A stretch of DNA of 64,000 nucleotides, from positions 4,290,001 through 4,354,000 of the forward strand of contig NZ_CP130832.1 in assembly GCF_030549615.1 (NCBI RefSeq). The letters run 5' to 3'. The translations under genes were made by a program, and so were the position numbers. The notes under the pieces are model-generated. The model saw nothing but the letters and a program-made list of their open reading frames with translations. It was not told the origin of the DNA and did no database searches. Position 1 is the stretch's first letter, and each line of letters begins with the position of its first letter. This DNA comes from Stenotrophomonas sp. 610A2 (GTDB lineage: Bacteria; Pseudomonadota; Gammaproteobacteria; Xanthomonadales; Xanthomonadaceae). This document shows, piece by piece, positions 1 through 8,680 of the stretch.

Positions 1-868
1 TGATCTCACGCGGGTTGATGGTGCCGGCCTCGACATCGGCGCGCAGCTGCCTGGCCTCGTCAATGGAGATGTCGAAGCTGAGCAGGTCGATCCAGCGCCA
101 CATCAAGGTGTCGTCCACCTTCATGGTCTTGGTGACCATGTCGATGGCCGGCTCACTGATGCCGATGTAGTTGTTGAGCGACTTGGACATCTTGTTGACG
201 CCGTCCAGGCCTTCCAGCAGCGGCATGGTCAGCACGATCTGCGGCTTCTGGCCGTGGTTTTCCTGCAGGCCACGGCCCATCAGCAGGTTGAACTTCTGGT
301 CGGTGCCGCCGAGCTCGACGTCCGCTTCCAGTGCCACCGAGTCGTAGCCCTGCACCAGCGGGTAGAGGAATTCATGGATGGCAATGGACTGCTGGGCGGC
401 ATAGCGCTTGGCGAAATCGTCACGCTCGAGCATGCGGGCGACGGTGTGCTGGCCGGCCAGGCGGATCATGTCGGCCGCACTCATCTTGCCGAACCACTCG
501 GAATTGAAGCGGACTTCGGTCTTTTCCCGGTCCAGCACCTTGAATACCTGCTCTTCATAGGTGCGCGCATTGGCCAGCACGTCTTCCTTGCTGAGCGGCT
601 TGCGGGTCAGGCTCTTGCCGGACGGGTCACCGATCATGCCGGTGAAGTCGCCGATCAGAAAAATGACCTGGTGGCCGAGGTCCTGGAACTGACGCAGCTT
701 GTTCAGCAGGACGGTGTGGCCGAGGTGCAGATCCGGTGCGGTGGGGTCGAAGCCGGCCTTCACGCGCAGTGGGCGGCCGCTTTCCAGACGCTGGCGCAGG
801 TCTTCCACTTTGAGGATTTCATCGGCTCCGCGACCGATCAGGGCAAGGGCTTCATCAATCGAGGACAC
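1..868 (-). CDS. tyrS: Tyrosyl-tRNA synthetase, C-terminus cut off by window edge
   Basis: Class I aminoacyl-tRNA synthetase that charges tRNA-Tyr in the cytoplasm. About 289 N-terminal residues of an enzyme usually near 400 are present. The HIGH-type signature reads [10 protein letters not shown] (minus strand, around 704-733) and the KMSKS loop is intact (179-193, [10 protein letters not shown]). The C-terminal RNA-binding domain lies outside the window. I chose the GTG start at 868 because it gives the conserved N-terminus [18 protein letters not shown] and has a GGGAG ribosome-binding site 8 nt upstream. Divergent from the M23 peptidase gene. Confidence 0.95.
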   Translation of the reverse strand, partial: MSSIDEALALIGRGADEILKVEDLRQRLESGRPLRVKAGFDPTAPDLHLGHTVLLNKLRQFQDLGHQVIFLIGDFTGMIGDPSGKSLTRKPLSKEDVLANARTYEEQVFKVLDREKTEVRFNSEWFGKMSAADMIRLAGQHTVARMLERDDFAKRYAAQQSIAIHEFLYPLVQGYDSVALEADVELGGTDQKFNLLMGRGLQENHGQKPQIVLTMPLLEGLDGVNKMSKSLNNYIGISEPAIDMVTKTMKVDDTLMWRWIDLLSFDISIDEARQLRADVEAGTINPREI

Positions 869-1035
869 GCTAAAACTCCCGACTTCGCAGTCAAAAACAT
901 GAATGGTGTTAAGTACAAGTTAACCACGTTAACCGATCGAAAAGCCATGCGGCTCAATGGTTTGACGCGGTATTGATAGGTGTCTATGTTACCTGCGTTT
1001 GGGCCCGCGATCCGGGTCGACCAGAGAACCGACCG

Positions 1036-2493
1036 ATGTCCCAACCCGATCATGGCTCCGCGCGCAAACAGCGCTTCCAGGAAAGACTGCACGTCCTGCA
1101 CGACAACGCCCTGCATCGGAAGTTGAAGGAACATCTGCCCGCCGCGTTCAACGAACGCTGGAGCCGGCGGCATTGGATCCACGCCAGCCTGTTCGTCACC
1201 ATCGGTGCGCTGGCGGCGACGATTGTTCCGGGCTTTTCCAACGCCATCGACAGCAACCTGCCGTCATCCCACTCCACGCTCGCCCTGCCGCTGCCGCCGC
1301 TGTCCTTGGCGCGACGCGGTGAAACCCCGGGTGACAGCTGGCAGATCCAGCGGGTGGAGCGCGGCCAGACCTTGAGTGACCTGTTCGCCGCCGCTGGCGT
1401 GCCGGCCAGCACGATGCAGAAGGTGCTCGATCATCCCGGCACCCGCGATGTATTGACCAAGCTGCGGCCGGGCGCCGAAATCGCCTTCGACCTGCCGGTC
1501 AATGGCACGCTGCGCAGCATCCGCTTCGACCGCGATGGCAACCACCGCGTTGAGCTGAGCCTGCAGGGCGACCAGATCCGCGAAAAAGTCAGCGAGCGTG
1601 CAACCAGCACCCGCACCGTGGTGGCCAGCGGTGAAATCACCAGTTCGCTGTACAACGCCGCGCGCAAGGCCGGCTTGTCGCCATCGGCCATCGCCACGAT
1701 GACCGATGAGATCTTCAAGTACGACATCGACTTCTCCAAGGACCTGCAGCCAGGCGACCGCTTCAGCGTGGTGATGGACGAAACCTGGCGCGAAGGCGAG
1801 CGCATCGACACCAGCAAGATCCTGGCGGCGACCTTCCAGACCGGCGGCAAGACCTATACCGGCTTCCGTTTTGATCGCAATGGCAAGTCCGAGTACTTCG
1901 ACCTCAACGGCCGCTCGCTGAAGAAGAGCTTCATCCGTTCGCCGATCCAGTTCGCCCGCCTGAGCTCGAACTACGGCACCCGGCGCCATCCGATTCTCGG
2001 CACCATGCGCACCCACAAGGGCGTGGATTACGCAGCGCGTACCGGCACCCCGATCATGGCCGCCGGTGATGCCCGCGTGCAGTTTGCAGGCACCCAGCGC
2101 GGCTACGGCAATGTGGTGATCCTCGACCACGGCAGCGGCCACACCACCCTGTACGGGCATATGTCGCGGCTTGGCCCCTACCGTGCCGGGCAGCGCGTGA
2201 ACCAGGGCCAGGTGATCGGCTACGTGGGCTCCACCGGCATGTCGACCGGCCCACATCTGCATTACGAATTCCGCGTCAACGGCGTCCATCGCAATCCGCT
2301 GTCGGTGACGATGCCGCCGCCGCAGCCGCTGCAGGGCGCCGATCTGGCCGCGTTCCGCGCACAGACCGCACCGGCGATGGCGCGCATCCAGGGCATGGAA
2401 GAACTGATCTACGCCGATGCTGGCGACAGCAAGCAGCCGGCAGCAACACAGACGGCGGCTGCCACACCGGCAGCAGGCGGCAAGCGCGGCTGA
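1036..2493 (+). CDS. M23 family murein DD-endopeptidase (MepM-like)
   Basis: Probable inner-membrane-anchored, zinc-dependent peptidoglycan endopeptidase that cleaves peptide cross-links, 485 residues. A single membrane segment lies at about residues 48-66 (WIHASLFVTIGALAA). An OapA/LysM-like region follows, then a C-terminal LytM domain. The zinc-binding signatures are intact: HxxxD in THKGVDYAA and HxH in GPHLHYEF, so it is predicted to be active rather than an EnvC-type activator. I prefer ATG 1036 (MSQPDHGS) over an in-frame start 21 codons upstream, whose extension does not look like protein. A strong terminator follows and anmK lies immediately downstream, which suits a role in wall growth and recycling. 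Confidence 0.9.
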   Translation: MSQPDHGSARKQRFQERLHVLHDNALHRKLKEHLPAAFNERWSRRHWIHASLFVTIGALAATIVPGFSNAIDSNLPSSHSTLALPLPPLSLARRGETPGDSWQIQRVERGQTLSDLFAAAGVPASTMQKVLDHPGTRDVLTKLRPGAEIAFDLPVNGTLRSIRFDRDGNHRVELSLQGDQIREKVSERATSTRTVVASGEITSSLYNAARKAGLSPSAIATMTDEIFKYDIDFSKDLQPGDRFSVVMDETWREGERIDTSKILAATFQTGGKTYTGFRFDRNGKSEYFDLNGRSLKKSFIRSPIQFARLSSNYGTRRHPILGTMRTHKGVDYAARTGTPIMAAGDARVQFAGTQRGYGNVVILDHGSGHTTLYGHMSRLGPYRAGQRVNQGQVIGYVGSTGMSTGPHLHYEFRVNGVHRNPLSVTMPPPQPLQGADLAAFRAQTAPAMARIQGMEELIYADAGDSKQPAATQTAAATPAAGGKRG

Positions 2494-2516
2494 GCCAGCG
2501 CAACACCGTTGACGAT

Positions 2517-2556
2517 ACGGGCAGGGAGCTAGAAGCTTCCCTGCCCGTTTCTTTTT
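2517..2556 (+). terminator. Rho-independent terminator after M23 gene
   Basis: Inverted repeat ACGGGCAGGGA / TCCCTGCCCGT followed by TTTCTTTTT. It ends about 10 nt before the anmK start codon, so it either isolates anmK from its neighbour or acts as an attenuator in a leader. Confidence 0.85.
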
Positions 2557-2566
2557 GGCGACCGCC

Positions 2567-3691
2567 ATGACCTCTGTTGATCCACAGCTGCCCCTGTTCC
2601 TTGGCTTGATGTCCGGCACCAGTGCCGACGGCATCGATGCGGCGCTGGTGCAGTTTCCGCAGAGTGGCGGCTGCCGCTTCGTGCACGGTCTTACCCATGC
2701 CTGGGATGGCGCCACCCGTGACGCGTTGATCGCGCTGGGCCAGGGCGGCGAGCCCGCATCGATGGATGCGCTGGGGCAACTGGATGCCAGTGTCGGCATC
2801 GCCTTCGCCGCGGCCGCCAACCAGCTGCTGGAAGACGCCGGTGTGCAGCGCGCGCAGGTGCGAGCGATCGGTTCGCACGGCCAGACCATCCGTCACCGCC
2901 CGTTGAGCAACCCGGCTTTCACCTGGCAGATCGGCGATGCCAACCGTATTGCCGAGCTGACTGGCATCACCACTGTTGCCGACTTCCGCCGTCGCGATGT
3001 CGCTGCTGGCGGGCATGGCGCGCCGCTGATGCCGGCCTTCCACCTGGCGATGCTGGGCAGCGCCGACGAAGACCGCGCGGTGCTCAATCTCGGCGGCATC
3101 GCCAACCTCAGCCTGATTGCGCGCGATGGCAGCATCCGCGGCTTTGATACCGGCCCGGCCAATGCCTTGCTGGACGCTTGGTGCCAGCGTCATCTTGGTC
3201 ATGCGTTTGATGCTGATGGGGCGTTTGCTGCCAGTGGTCGGGTGGATGAAGCGTTGTTGGGTCGGCTATTGGCCGAGCCTTGGTTCACGTTGCCGCCGCC
3301 GAAGAGCACCGGACGCGAGCAGTTCCACCTGGAATGGGTGGAGGCGCAGCTCGGTGCGGCCTCGTTGTCACCTGCGGATGTACAGGCGACCTTGCTGGAG
3401 CTGACCGCAGCCACGGTGGCCGATGCGCTGCTGGCACAGCTGCCAGCTGCGCGGCGCGTGCTGGTCTGTGGCGGTGGTGTGCGCAATCCGCAGTTGTTGT
3501 CGCGGTTGCAGGCGCGGCTACCGGGCGTGCTGATCGGCTCCAGCGCCGAGCATGGGCTGGACCCGGATTACATGGAAGCGATGGGGTTTGCGTGGCTGGC
3601 GCAGGAAACCCTGGCCGGGCGGCCGGGCAACCTGCCCAGCGTCAGCGGCGCGCGTGGGCCGAGGATTCTGGGCGCGATTCATTTGGCGTGA
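2567..3691 (+). CDS. anmK: Anhydro-N-acetylmuramic acid kinase
   Basis: Converts 1,6-anhydro-MurNAc from recycled murein to MurNAc-6-phosphate using ATP, in the cytoplasm. 374 residues, the usual length. Family motifs are [16 protein letters not shown] at the N-terminus, [22 protein letters not shown] and [11 protein letters not shown], and [10 protein letters not shown] near the C-terminus. ATG 2567 is preferred over TTG 2555, because the TTG lies inside the T-tract of the preceding terminator. No clear ribosome-binding site is visible. The ampG permease that imports the substrate is 0.4 kb away on the opposite strand. Confidence 0.95.
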   Translation: MTSVDPQLPLFLGLMSGTSADGIDAALVQFPQSGGCRFVHGLTHAWDGATRDALIALGQGGEPASMDALGQLDASVGIAFAAAANQLLEDAGVQRAQVRAIGSHGQTIRHRPLSNPAFTWQIGDANRIAELTGITTVADFRRRDVAAGGHGAPLMPAFHLAMLGSADEDRAVLNLGGIANLSLIARDGSIRGFDTGPANALLDAWCQRHLGHAFDADGAFAASGRVDEALLGRLLAEPWFTLPPPKSTGREQFHLEWVEAQLGAASLSPADVQATLLELTAATVADALLAQLPAARRVLVCGGGVRNPQLLSRLQARLPGVLIGSSAEHGLDPDYMEAMGFAWLAQETLAGRPGNLPSVSGARGPRILGAIHLA

Positions 3692-3708
3692 ACGGTTGGC
3701 GGTAGGCG

Positions 3709-3776
3709 GTAGTGCCGAGCCATGCTCGGCAGAGGCTTTACCGGGAACGCCCCAGCCGAGCATGGCTCGGCTCTAC
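3709..3776. repeat. Inverted pair of SMAG-type REP elements
   Basis: Copy one (3709-3731) starts GTAG and contains GCCGAGCCATGCTCGGC. Copy two (3754-3776) is its near-exact reverse complement and ends CTAC. GTAG-headed short palindromes of this kind are the SMAG family described in Stenotrophomonas maltophilia. The pair lies between the converging ends of anmK and the small minus-strand gene and could fold as one large hairpin at both mRNA ends. Confidence 0.85.
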
Positions 3777-3782
3777 AGGGGC

Positions 3783-4010
3783 TTAGATGTCGCTGCCGGT
3801 TGGCAGGGCCTGCAGGGCCTTGATGGCTTCGGAGAGGACGTCCACTTCCGGGTCCTCGAATCCGCCGCGCACATTGTGTTCGCTGGTGAACAGCCCCTGC
3901 TCCAGCAGGGCCAGGCAGGTTTGCTCGCGGGTCCAGCCGCGCGCCACCGAAAGGCGACGAATGCGCTCCATCAGCAACGGATCGATATCCCGCAGAGTCA
4001 CGTCGGCCAT
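3783..4010 (-). CDS. Small protein resembling a ribbon-helix-helix DNA-binding protein
   Basis: 75-residue protein. Its N-terminus, MADVTLRDIDPLLMERIRRLSVARGWT, has the pattern of FitA/VapB-type ribbon-helix-helix proteins: a short strand, then two helices. The C-terminal half is acidic with no recognised motif. ATG 4010 is chosen because residues upstream of it (MVH) add nothing and MADVTLRD fits the fold. No toxin gene is adjacent, so it is an orphan if it is antitoxin-like. Function unknown. Confidence 0.7.
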   Translation of the reverse strand: MADVTLRDIDPLLMERIRRLSVARGWTREQTCLALLEQGLFTSEHNVRGGFEDPEVDVLSEAIKALQALPTGSDI

Positions 4011-4088
4011 GTGCACCACATTACTGTCGGTGGATCCCCCGGCGGCATCATCAACGACACCGCCGGAGGATTCAATCGGTGCGCAAGA

Positions 4089-5618
4089 TCAACCCGCGCG
4101 CGACAGCTGGGTGGTGGCGTCAACCTCGCGGCGCAGCCACCACGCCATCAGCAGGCCTGGCATGCCTACTACCACCGAGACCAGGAAGAAAATCTGCCAG
4201 CCATAGGCGTCGGCCAACACACCGGCAAACGGCCCGACAAACACCCGCCCCAGGGTCGCGAATGCCGATAGCAAGGCGTAGTGGGTGGCCGAGAAGCGTG
4301 TACCGCAGAGGCCGCTAAGCAGCGCAACAAACGCGGCCGTGCCCATGCCACCGGCGAAATTGTCCAGGCTCAGGGCGAACAACAGCAGGCCATCCATCGG
4401 TGTGGGATGGTCGAGGTGGACGATCAACAGGTTGAACGCCGGCACTTCAACCGTACCCCATGCCCCTGCCCCTTCCCGCGCCAACAGGTAGAAGCCAAGA
4501 TTGGAAACCAGCTGCAACACGCCAAAACCAATCACCGCGGTCGACAGGCGCAGACGCAGCAGGAAGAAACCGCCGACGATGGCACCCACTATCGTCATCA
4601 GCAGGCCGATGGTCTTGTTGGCCAAGCCCACTTCAGCCTGGCTGAAGCCCATGCCCTTGAGCAGGAACGGGGTGGACAGGCTCAGCGCGAACGCATCGCC
4701 CACCTTGTACAGCACCACCAGTGCCAGGAAGGCACCCGCGCCGCGCATGCCGAAATAGCTGCGCAGCGATGCATTGAGCGTCTCGAACCGCACCCAGCGG
4801 GTAACGCCCAGCCCCAACACCATTGCTGCTGCGATCTGGGTGACGACGAACACCAATCGCACCCAACGATCCGCGCTGTCCGGATCCAATCCGCACAGCA
4901 CCAGTGCCTGATGCGCCAGCCATGCACCCAGCGCGACGCCGGCGACCAGCGCCAGGAAACCTCGCAGCTCACCGCCAGCCTTGGAGACCGGTGCCTTGAA
5001 GCGCTCCGGCAGCTGCGGCATCAGCAGCAGCGCCAACGCACCCACCGCCACCGACAGGCCGGCCATCACCCGGTAGACCTGCGGCCAGCTCTGCCATTGC
5101 TCAGCCCAGATCAGGGTGATGCCGCCGGACAGGACCATCGCCAACCGGTAGCCCAGCACGGTCAACGAACCACCCAGGCCGCGCTCGGCCGGTGCCAGCA
5201 GATCGGTACGGTAGGCGTCGATCACCACGTCCAGCGTGGCCGACAAGCAAGCCACCAGCACCGCCACCGAGGCGAACAACGCCAGGTTGCGTGATGGCGA
5301 CAGCGTGCTCATGAAGGTCAGTGCCGCGCCAAGCGCGAACAGCATCAGCACGATCCAGCCGCGCCTGCGGCCTAGCACCGGCAGATCGAAGCGGTCGATC
5401 AGCGGCGCCCACAGGAACTTGAAGGTGTACGGGATGCCGATCAGCGACAGGAAGCCGAGCGTGACCAGGTCCAACCCGTCCACCGTCAGCCACGCCTGCA
5501 TCGCACCACCGGTCAGCGCCAATGGCAGGCCGGAGGCGAAACCGAGCAGCAGGATCACGAACAACCGGCGCAGGCGTTGCAACCCGGCCGGCGGGGCTTC
5601 CACTACCGCTTCAGTCAC
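4089..5618 (-). CDS. ampG: AmpG-family muropeptide permease
   Basis: Major-facilitator inner-membrane transporter that imports GlcNAc-anhydroMurNAc peptides for murein recycling. In many Gram-negatives this also feeds the signal for AmpR-controlled beta-lactamases. 509 residues with about 12-14 hydrophobic segments. It keeps AmpG hallmarks: LLGFASGLPLALTGG with QAWLTVDGLDL, FKFLWAPLIDR, GRRRGWIVLM, and VVIDAYRTDLL with AERGLGGSLTVLGYRL. The GTG start at 5618 overlaps the stop codon of the upstream exonuclease gene (GTGA), implying translational coupling. A frame open further upstream lies inside that gene and is not used. Confidence 0.9.
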   Translation of the reverse strand: MTEAVVEAPPAGLQRLRRLFVILLLGFASGLPLALTGGAMQAWLTVDGLDLVTLGFLSLIGIPYTFKFLWAPLIDRFDLPVLGRRRGWIVLMLFALGAALTFMSTLSPSRNLALFASVAVLVACLSATLDVVIDAYRTDLLAPAERGLGGSLTVLGYRLAMVLSGGITLIWAEQWQSWPQVYRVMAGLSVAVGALALLLMPQLPERFKAPVSKAGGELRGFLALVAGVALGAWLAHQALVLCGLDPDSADRWVRLVFVVTQIAAAMVLGLGVTRWVRFETLNASLRSYFGMRGAGAFLALVVLYKVGDAFALSLSTPFLLKGMGFSQAEVGLANKTIGLLMTIVGAIVGGFFLLRLRLSTAVIGFGVLQLVSNLGFYLLAREGAGAWGTVEVPAFNLLIVHLDHPTPMDGLLLFALSLDNFAGGMGTAAFVALLSGLCGTRFSATHYALLSAFATLGRVFVGPFAGVLADAYGWQIFFLVSVVVGMPGLLMAWWLRREVDATTQLSRAG

Positions 5619-6415
5619 AGGTCGTAGTCCACGGTGAACGGGGCGTGGTCGGAGAAGCGCTGGCCGGTATAGATCGAGCAGCCGCGCATGCGCTCGCGCA
5701 GGCTGGGGGTCACGAACTGGTAGTCGATGCGCCAACCAACATCGTTGGCGCGGGCCGCGCCGCGGTTGCTCCACCAGGTGTAGTCCTGGCCTTCCGGGTG
5801 CAGCGCGCGGTAGGCATCGACCCAGCCACGGCCATTGGCGGTATCGGTCAGCTCGGCCTGGTCGGCGCAGAAGCCGTTCATCCAGTCGCGCTCCTGCGGC
5901 AGGCAGCCGGAGTTCTTCTGGTTTGACTTCCAGTTCTTGATGTCCAGCGCGCTGCGCACGATGTTCCAGTCGCCGCACAGCACGTAATCACGGCCGCTGG
6001 CCAGCCATTCGTCGAGGATCGGCTTCAACCACTCCATCACTTCATATTTGAAGCCCTGGCGCAGATCACCCGAGGAACCGGACGGGATATAGAACGAAAC
6101 CACGCTGAGGTTGCCGAAGCGTGCCTCGATGTAGCGGCCCTCGTCGTCGAACGGTGCCCAGCCCAGTGCGGTACGCACCTCGTCCGGCTCGCGTCGGCTC
6201 CAGATGCCTACGCCGCTATAGCCTTTCTTGGTGATGGCATCGCGGTAGAAGCAGTGATGGCCATCCGGGCGGAACAGCGCGTCGGTCAGCTGCGACTCCT
6301 GCGCCTTGGTTTCCTGGATGCAGAGCACATCGGCCTGCTGGGACAGGAACCACTCGTTGAAGCCCTTGGTGGTGGCCGAACGGATGCCGTTGGCATTGAA
6401 GCTGGTAATACGCAT
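5615..6415 (-). CDS. xth: Exodeoxyribonuclease III (ExoA/Crc-type subfamily)
   Basis: Mg2+-dependent AP endonuclease / 3'-5' exonuclease for base-excision repair, 266 residues. The exonuclease-endonuclease-phosphatase active site is complete: SFNANGIR (Asn), CIQETKA (Glu), CGDWNIV (Asp/Asn), WRIDYQF (Asp) and FSDHAPFTVDY (Asp-His). Overall spacing resembles Pseudomonas Crc, which has the same fold but lost these residues, so this is predicted to be a real nuclease. ATG 6415 (MRITSFNANG) is the family start; 35 codons upstream are non-conserved. It is the first gene of an operon with ampG. Confidence 0.9.
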   Translation of the reverse strand: MRITSFNANGIRSATTKGFNEWFLSQQADVLCIQETKAQESQLTDALFRPDGHHCFYRDAITKKGYSGVGIWSRREPDEVRTALGWAPFDDEGRYIEARFGNLSVVSFYIPSGSSGDLRQGFKYEVMEWLKPILDEWLASGRDYVLCGDWNIVRSALDIKNWKSNQKNSGCLPQERDWMNGFCADQAELTDTANGRGWVDAYRALHPEGQDYTWWSNRGAARANDVGWRIDYQFVTPSLRERMRGCSIYTGQRFSDHAPFTVDYDL

Positions 6416-6612
6416 GAAGGACCGCTGTTGGGAAAGCTCAAGACCGGCACAGCATACCGCCCGGACCGGGGCGGTCGACAAACCAGGCCGGGGTTTTCCC
6501 CTGACAGCACTTCGGCCCAAGGGCCAGGTGCGGTCCGGACCCGCAGCGCAGCAATTGCAGGGGCCATGCTTTACCCTAGGAGCCTCAATAGACGATAAGA
6601 CAGCGTATTTAC

Positions 6613-7272
6613 ATGAGTGACCACCGTTCCCGTTTCCTGCAGCTGGCGCTGAATGCCGACGCGCTGCGTTTTGGCCAGTTCACCCTCAAGTCCGGCCGGG
6701 TAAGCCCGTATTTCTTCAATGCCGGCCGTTTTGACACCGGCCTGGCCCTGGCCGAGCTGGGCAACTGCTATGCGGACGCCATCGATGCCGCCGGCATTGC
6801 CTACGACCAGCTGTTCGGCCCGGCCTACAAGGGCATCCCGCTGGCTACCGCCATTGCCTGCGAGTTCTCGCACCGCGGCCGCAACCTGCCGTTGACCTTC
6901 AACCGCAAGGAAGCCAAGGACCACGGCGAAGGCGGCACCCTGATCGGCGCCGACATGGCCGGCAAGCGTGTCCTGATCGTCGACGACGTGATCACCGCCG
7001 GCACTGCCATCCGTGAGGCACTGGCCATCATCCGCGAGGCCAAGGGCATCCCGGCCGGTATCGTGGTGGCACTGGACCGCCAGGAGATCGCTTCGGAAGA
7101 AGACCGCCGTTCGGCCGCCCAGGCGGTGTCTGCCGAAACCGGCATTCCGGTGATCGCCGTCGCCAATCTGGCCGACCTGCTTGCATTCGCCTCCGGGAAC
7201 CCGGAACTTGTTGGCTATCGCGAACCGTTGCTGGCCTACCGTGGCCGCTACGGGAGCAATCCGACAGGCTGA
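6613..7272 (+). CDS. pyrE: Orotate phosphoribosyltransferase
   Basis: Makes orotidine-5'-phosphate from orotate and PRPP in pyrimidine synthesis. 219 residues, the normal size. The PRPP-binding loop reads VLIVDDVITAGTAIRE. The N-terminal FGQFTLKSGRVSPYFFNAG segment and the KDHGEGG flexible loop are typical. Divergent from the exonuclease gene. The DUF4124 gene starts 15 nt after its stop and may share its transcript. Confidence 0.96.
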   Translation: MSDHRSRFLQLALNADALRFGQFTLKSGRVSPYFFNAGRFDTGLALAELGNCYADAIDAAGIAYDQLFGPAYKGIPLATAIACEFSHRGRNLPLTFNRKEAKDHGEGGTLIGADMAGKRVLIVDDVITAGTAIREALAIIREAKGIPAGIVVALDRQEIASEEDRRSAAQAVSAETGIPVIAVANLADLLAFASGNPELVGYREPLLAYRGRYGSNPTG

Positions 7273-7287
7273 TAGCAGGGGGCTGCC

Positions 7288-7992
7288 ATGGTGCCGAATC
7301 CGTCCAAAAACGCTGCAACGTTGTTGTTGGTGCTGGCTGCGCTGGCACTGCCCGCGTTCGCCCAGAACGCGCCGTCGAATGCCGGCAAGAAGCTGTATTG
7401 CTGGGATGAAGGCGGCAAGCGCATCTGCTCGGACACCTTGCCACCGGAAGCGGTGAACAAGGCGCGCGAGGAGTTCAACGCACGCAGTGGTATACGAGGT
7501 GCGGAGGTGCAGCGCGCGCTCACGGCCGAAGAACGTGCTGACGCAGCCCTGGCCAAAGCCCAGCAGGAAGTGGACGCGGCGGCGGCGGATACGCGCAAGC
7601 GTACCGAGCAGGCGATGTTGTCCACTTATGGCAGCGAAGATGATCTACGCCGTGTATTCAGTGAGCGCACGGCGATCGTCGACAACAACATCAAGACTGC
7701 GATTTTCAACGTGACCAGCCTGCGTGGGGCCCTTGCCTCCCAGCTTGCTGGCGCCGGCAACAGGGAGCTGGCCGGGCAGAAGGTACCTGACAAGCAGGCC
7801 GGTGAAATCCGCCAGCGCCACAACGAACTGCTGGCGCAGCTGCGTCTGCAGACTGCCTTCGAGCAGCAGCGGCAGGCGTTGGAAGTCGAGATCGCCGAGA
7901 GCCTGGCGCGGTACCGCGAGCTGAAGGGGATTGCAGCGCCGGCTTCGGCCGCTGCCGCACCTGCGGCCAGCGCAGAGCCAGCCAAGGGCTGA
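7288..7992 (+). CDS. Exported DUF4124-domain protein with coiled coil
   Basis: 234-residue predicted periplasmic protein. A signal peptide (about residues 1-25, cleavage after AFA) is followed by a DUF4124-like segment (KKLYCWDEGGKRICSDTLP) with paired cysteines. A long charged helical region rich in Ala, Glu, Arg and Gln follows (about 60-215, probably coiled coil), then an Ala/Pro-rich tail. Similar proteins are common in Xanthomonadaceae and have no established function. A strong terminator and a SMAG element follow the stop codon. Confidence 0.75.
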   Translation: MVPNPSKNAATLLLVLAALALPAFAQNAPSNAGKKLYCWDEGGKRICSDTLPPEAVNKAREEFNARSGIRGAEVQRALTAEERADAALAKAQQEVDAAAADTRKRTEQAMLSTYGSEDDLRRVFSERTAIVDNNIKTAIFNVTSLRGALASQLAGAGNRELAGQKVPDKQAGEIRQRHNELLAQLRLQTAFEQQRQALEVEIAESLARYRELKGIAAPASAAAAPAASAEPAKG

Positions 7993-7997
7993 AAGCG

Positions 7998-8020
7998 GTA
8001 GTGCCGAGCCATGCTCGGCA
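7998..8020 (+). repeat. SMAG-type REP element
   Basis: A 23-bp GTAG-headed palindrome identical in core to the copy at 3709. It lies directly after the DUF4124 gene stop codon, ahead of that gene's terminator. Confidence 0.85.
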
Positions 8021-8052
8021 GGGCTTTCCAAATAAACTGTCGGACTCAGAAT

Positions 8053-8083
8053 GAAAGCGGCCTTCGGGCCGCTTTTTTTGTTT
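8053..8083 (+). terminator. Rho-independent terminator
   Basis: Stem AAAGCGGCC / GGCCGCTTT with a TTCG tetraloop and a run of seven T. It terminates pyrE/DUF4124 transcription. Confidence 0.9.
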
Positions 8084-8090
8084 AAAAGCT

Positions 8091-8395
8091 TCCCCTCATC
8101 CGCCCCTTCGGGGCACCTTCTCCCGCAAGCGGGAGAAGGGATTGGCTTTCCTACGGCCGCAAGTCCGCGAGCTGCTGAAAGTCCACGTGCACCTGAGAGT
8201 CCACGAACTGCAGCAGAGTCGCAGCAGAGCAAGCGGGAGAAGGGATTGGCTTTCCTGCGGCCGCAAGTCCGCGAGCTGCTGAAAGCCTAAGGGCGCCTGA
8301 AAGTCTACGAGCAACAGCAGAGCCAGCCGCAAGCCATGACCGCCGTCCCTTCTCCCGCCTGCGGGAGAAGGTGCCCCGTAGGGGCGGATGAGGGG
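8091..8395. repeat. Composite repeat block between DUF4124 gene and kdp operon
   Basis: A hairpin-rich element at 8091-8140 (CCCCTCATCCGCCCCTTCGG, then CACCTTCTCCCGC and its mirror) recurs inverted at 8347-8395. Between them a segment starting ATTGGCTTTCCT is tandemly duplicated with a period of about 104 nt (8141 and 8245). No credible gene is seen between 8021 and 8680; short open frames here consist of repeat sequence. Confidence 0.8.
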
Positions 8396-8496
8396 GCTTC
8401 GGCTCTGGACCTCGCTTCGGCTTCAGTTTGGGCTCTGGCTCTGGACTTTGACGCCGCTTCCACCGCGCCGTCAGCCGCCCCTCCCCAAAACCCCAC

Positions 8497-8549
8497 TTTT
8501 TACGCGCCTTTTACGCCAACCCAACCCCAGCAGCGTCGATCGTTTACGC
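8497..8549 (+). promoter_or_regulatory. Candidate KdpE operator (phased TTTACGC repeats)
   Basis: TTTACGC occurs at 8499, 8510 and 8543. The spacings are 11 and 33 nt, so all three copies lie on the same helical face, as expected for tandem binding of an OmpR-family regulator. The block is about 130-180 nt upstream of kdpF, whose operon encodes KdpE. Inference from spacing and context only. Confidence 0.4.
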
Positions 8550-8680
8550 CTCCCAGGCGGACGATAGCGGCCTGATCGGGGTGATCAGACTTGTCGTTCG
8601 CGCCTGCCTGCCGCCCTACCCGTCCACCGACGCGTACTCCGGCAGCCCCGGCCGCGTCCTGATCCTGATTCGAGGTTTCC

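Noticed and set aside
1264..2889. Long open frame on the minus strand opposite the M23 peptidase and anmK
   Set aside because: Low-complexity, His/Gln/Arg-rich translation typical of high-GC antisense frames; both plus-strand genes have strong family motifs.
3783..4010. Antitoxin of a toxin-antitoxin pair
   Set aside because: Ribbon-helix-helix-like, but no toxin gene is adjacent on either side.
8051..8290. Short plus-strand open frame after the DUF4124 gene
   Set aside because: Starts in the terminator hairpin and runs through repeat sequence.
8091..8395. Possible CRISPR array
   Set aside because: Only two direct copies with a 104-nt period plus inverted hairpins; no regular short repeats, spacers or cas genes.
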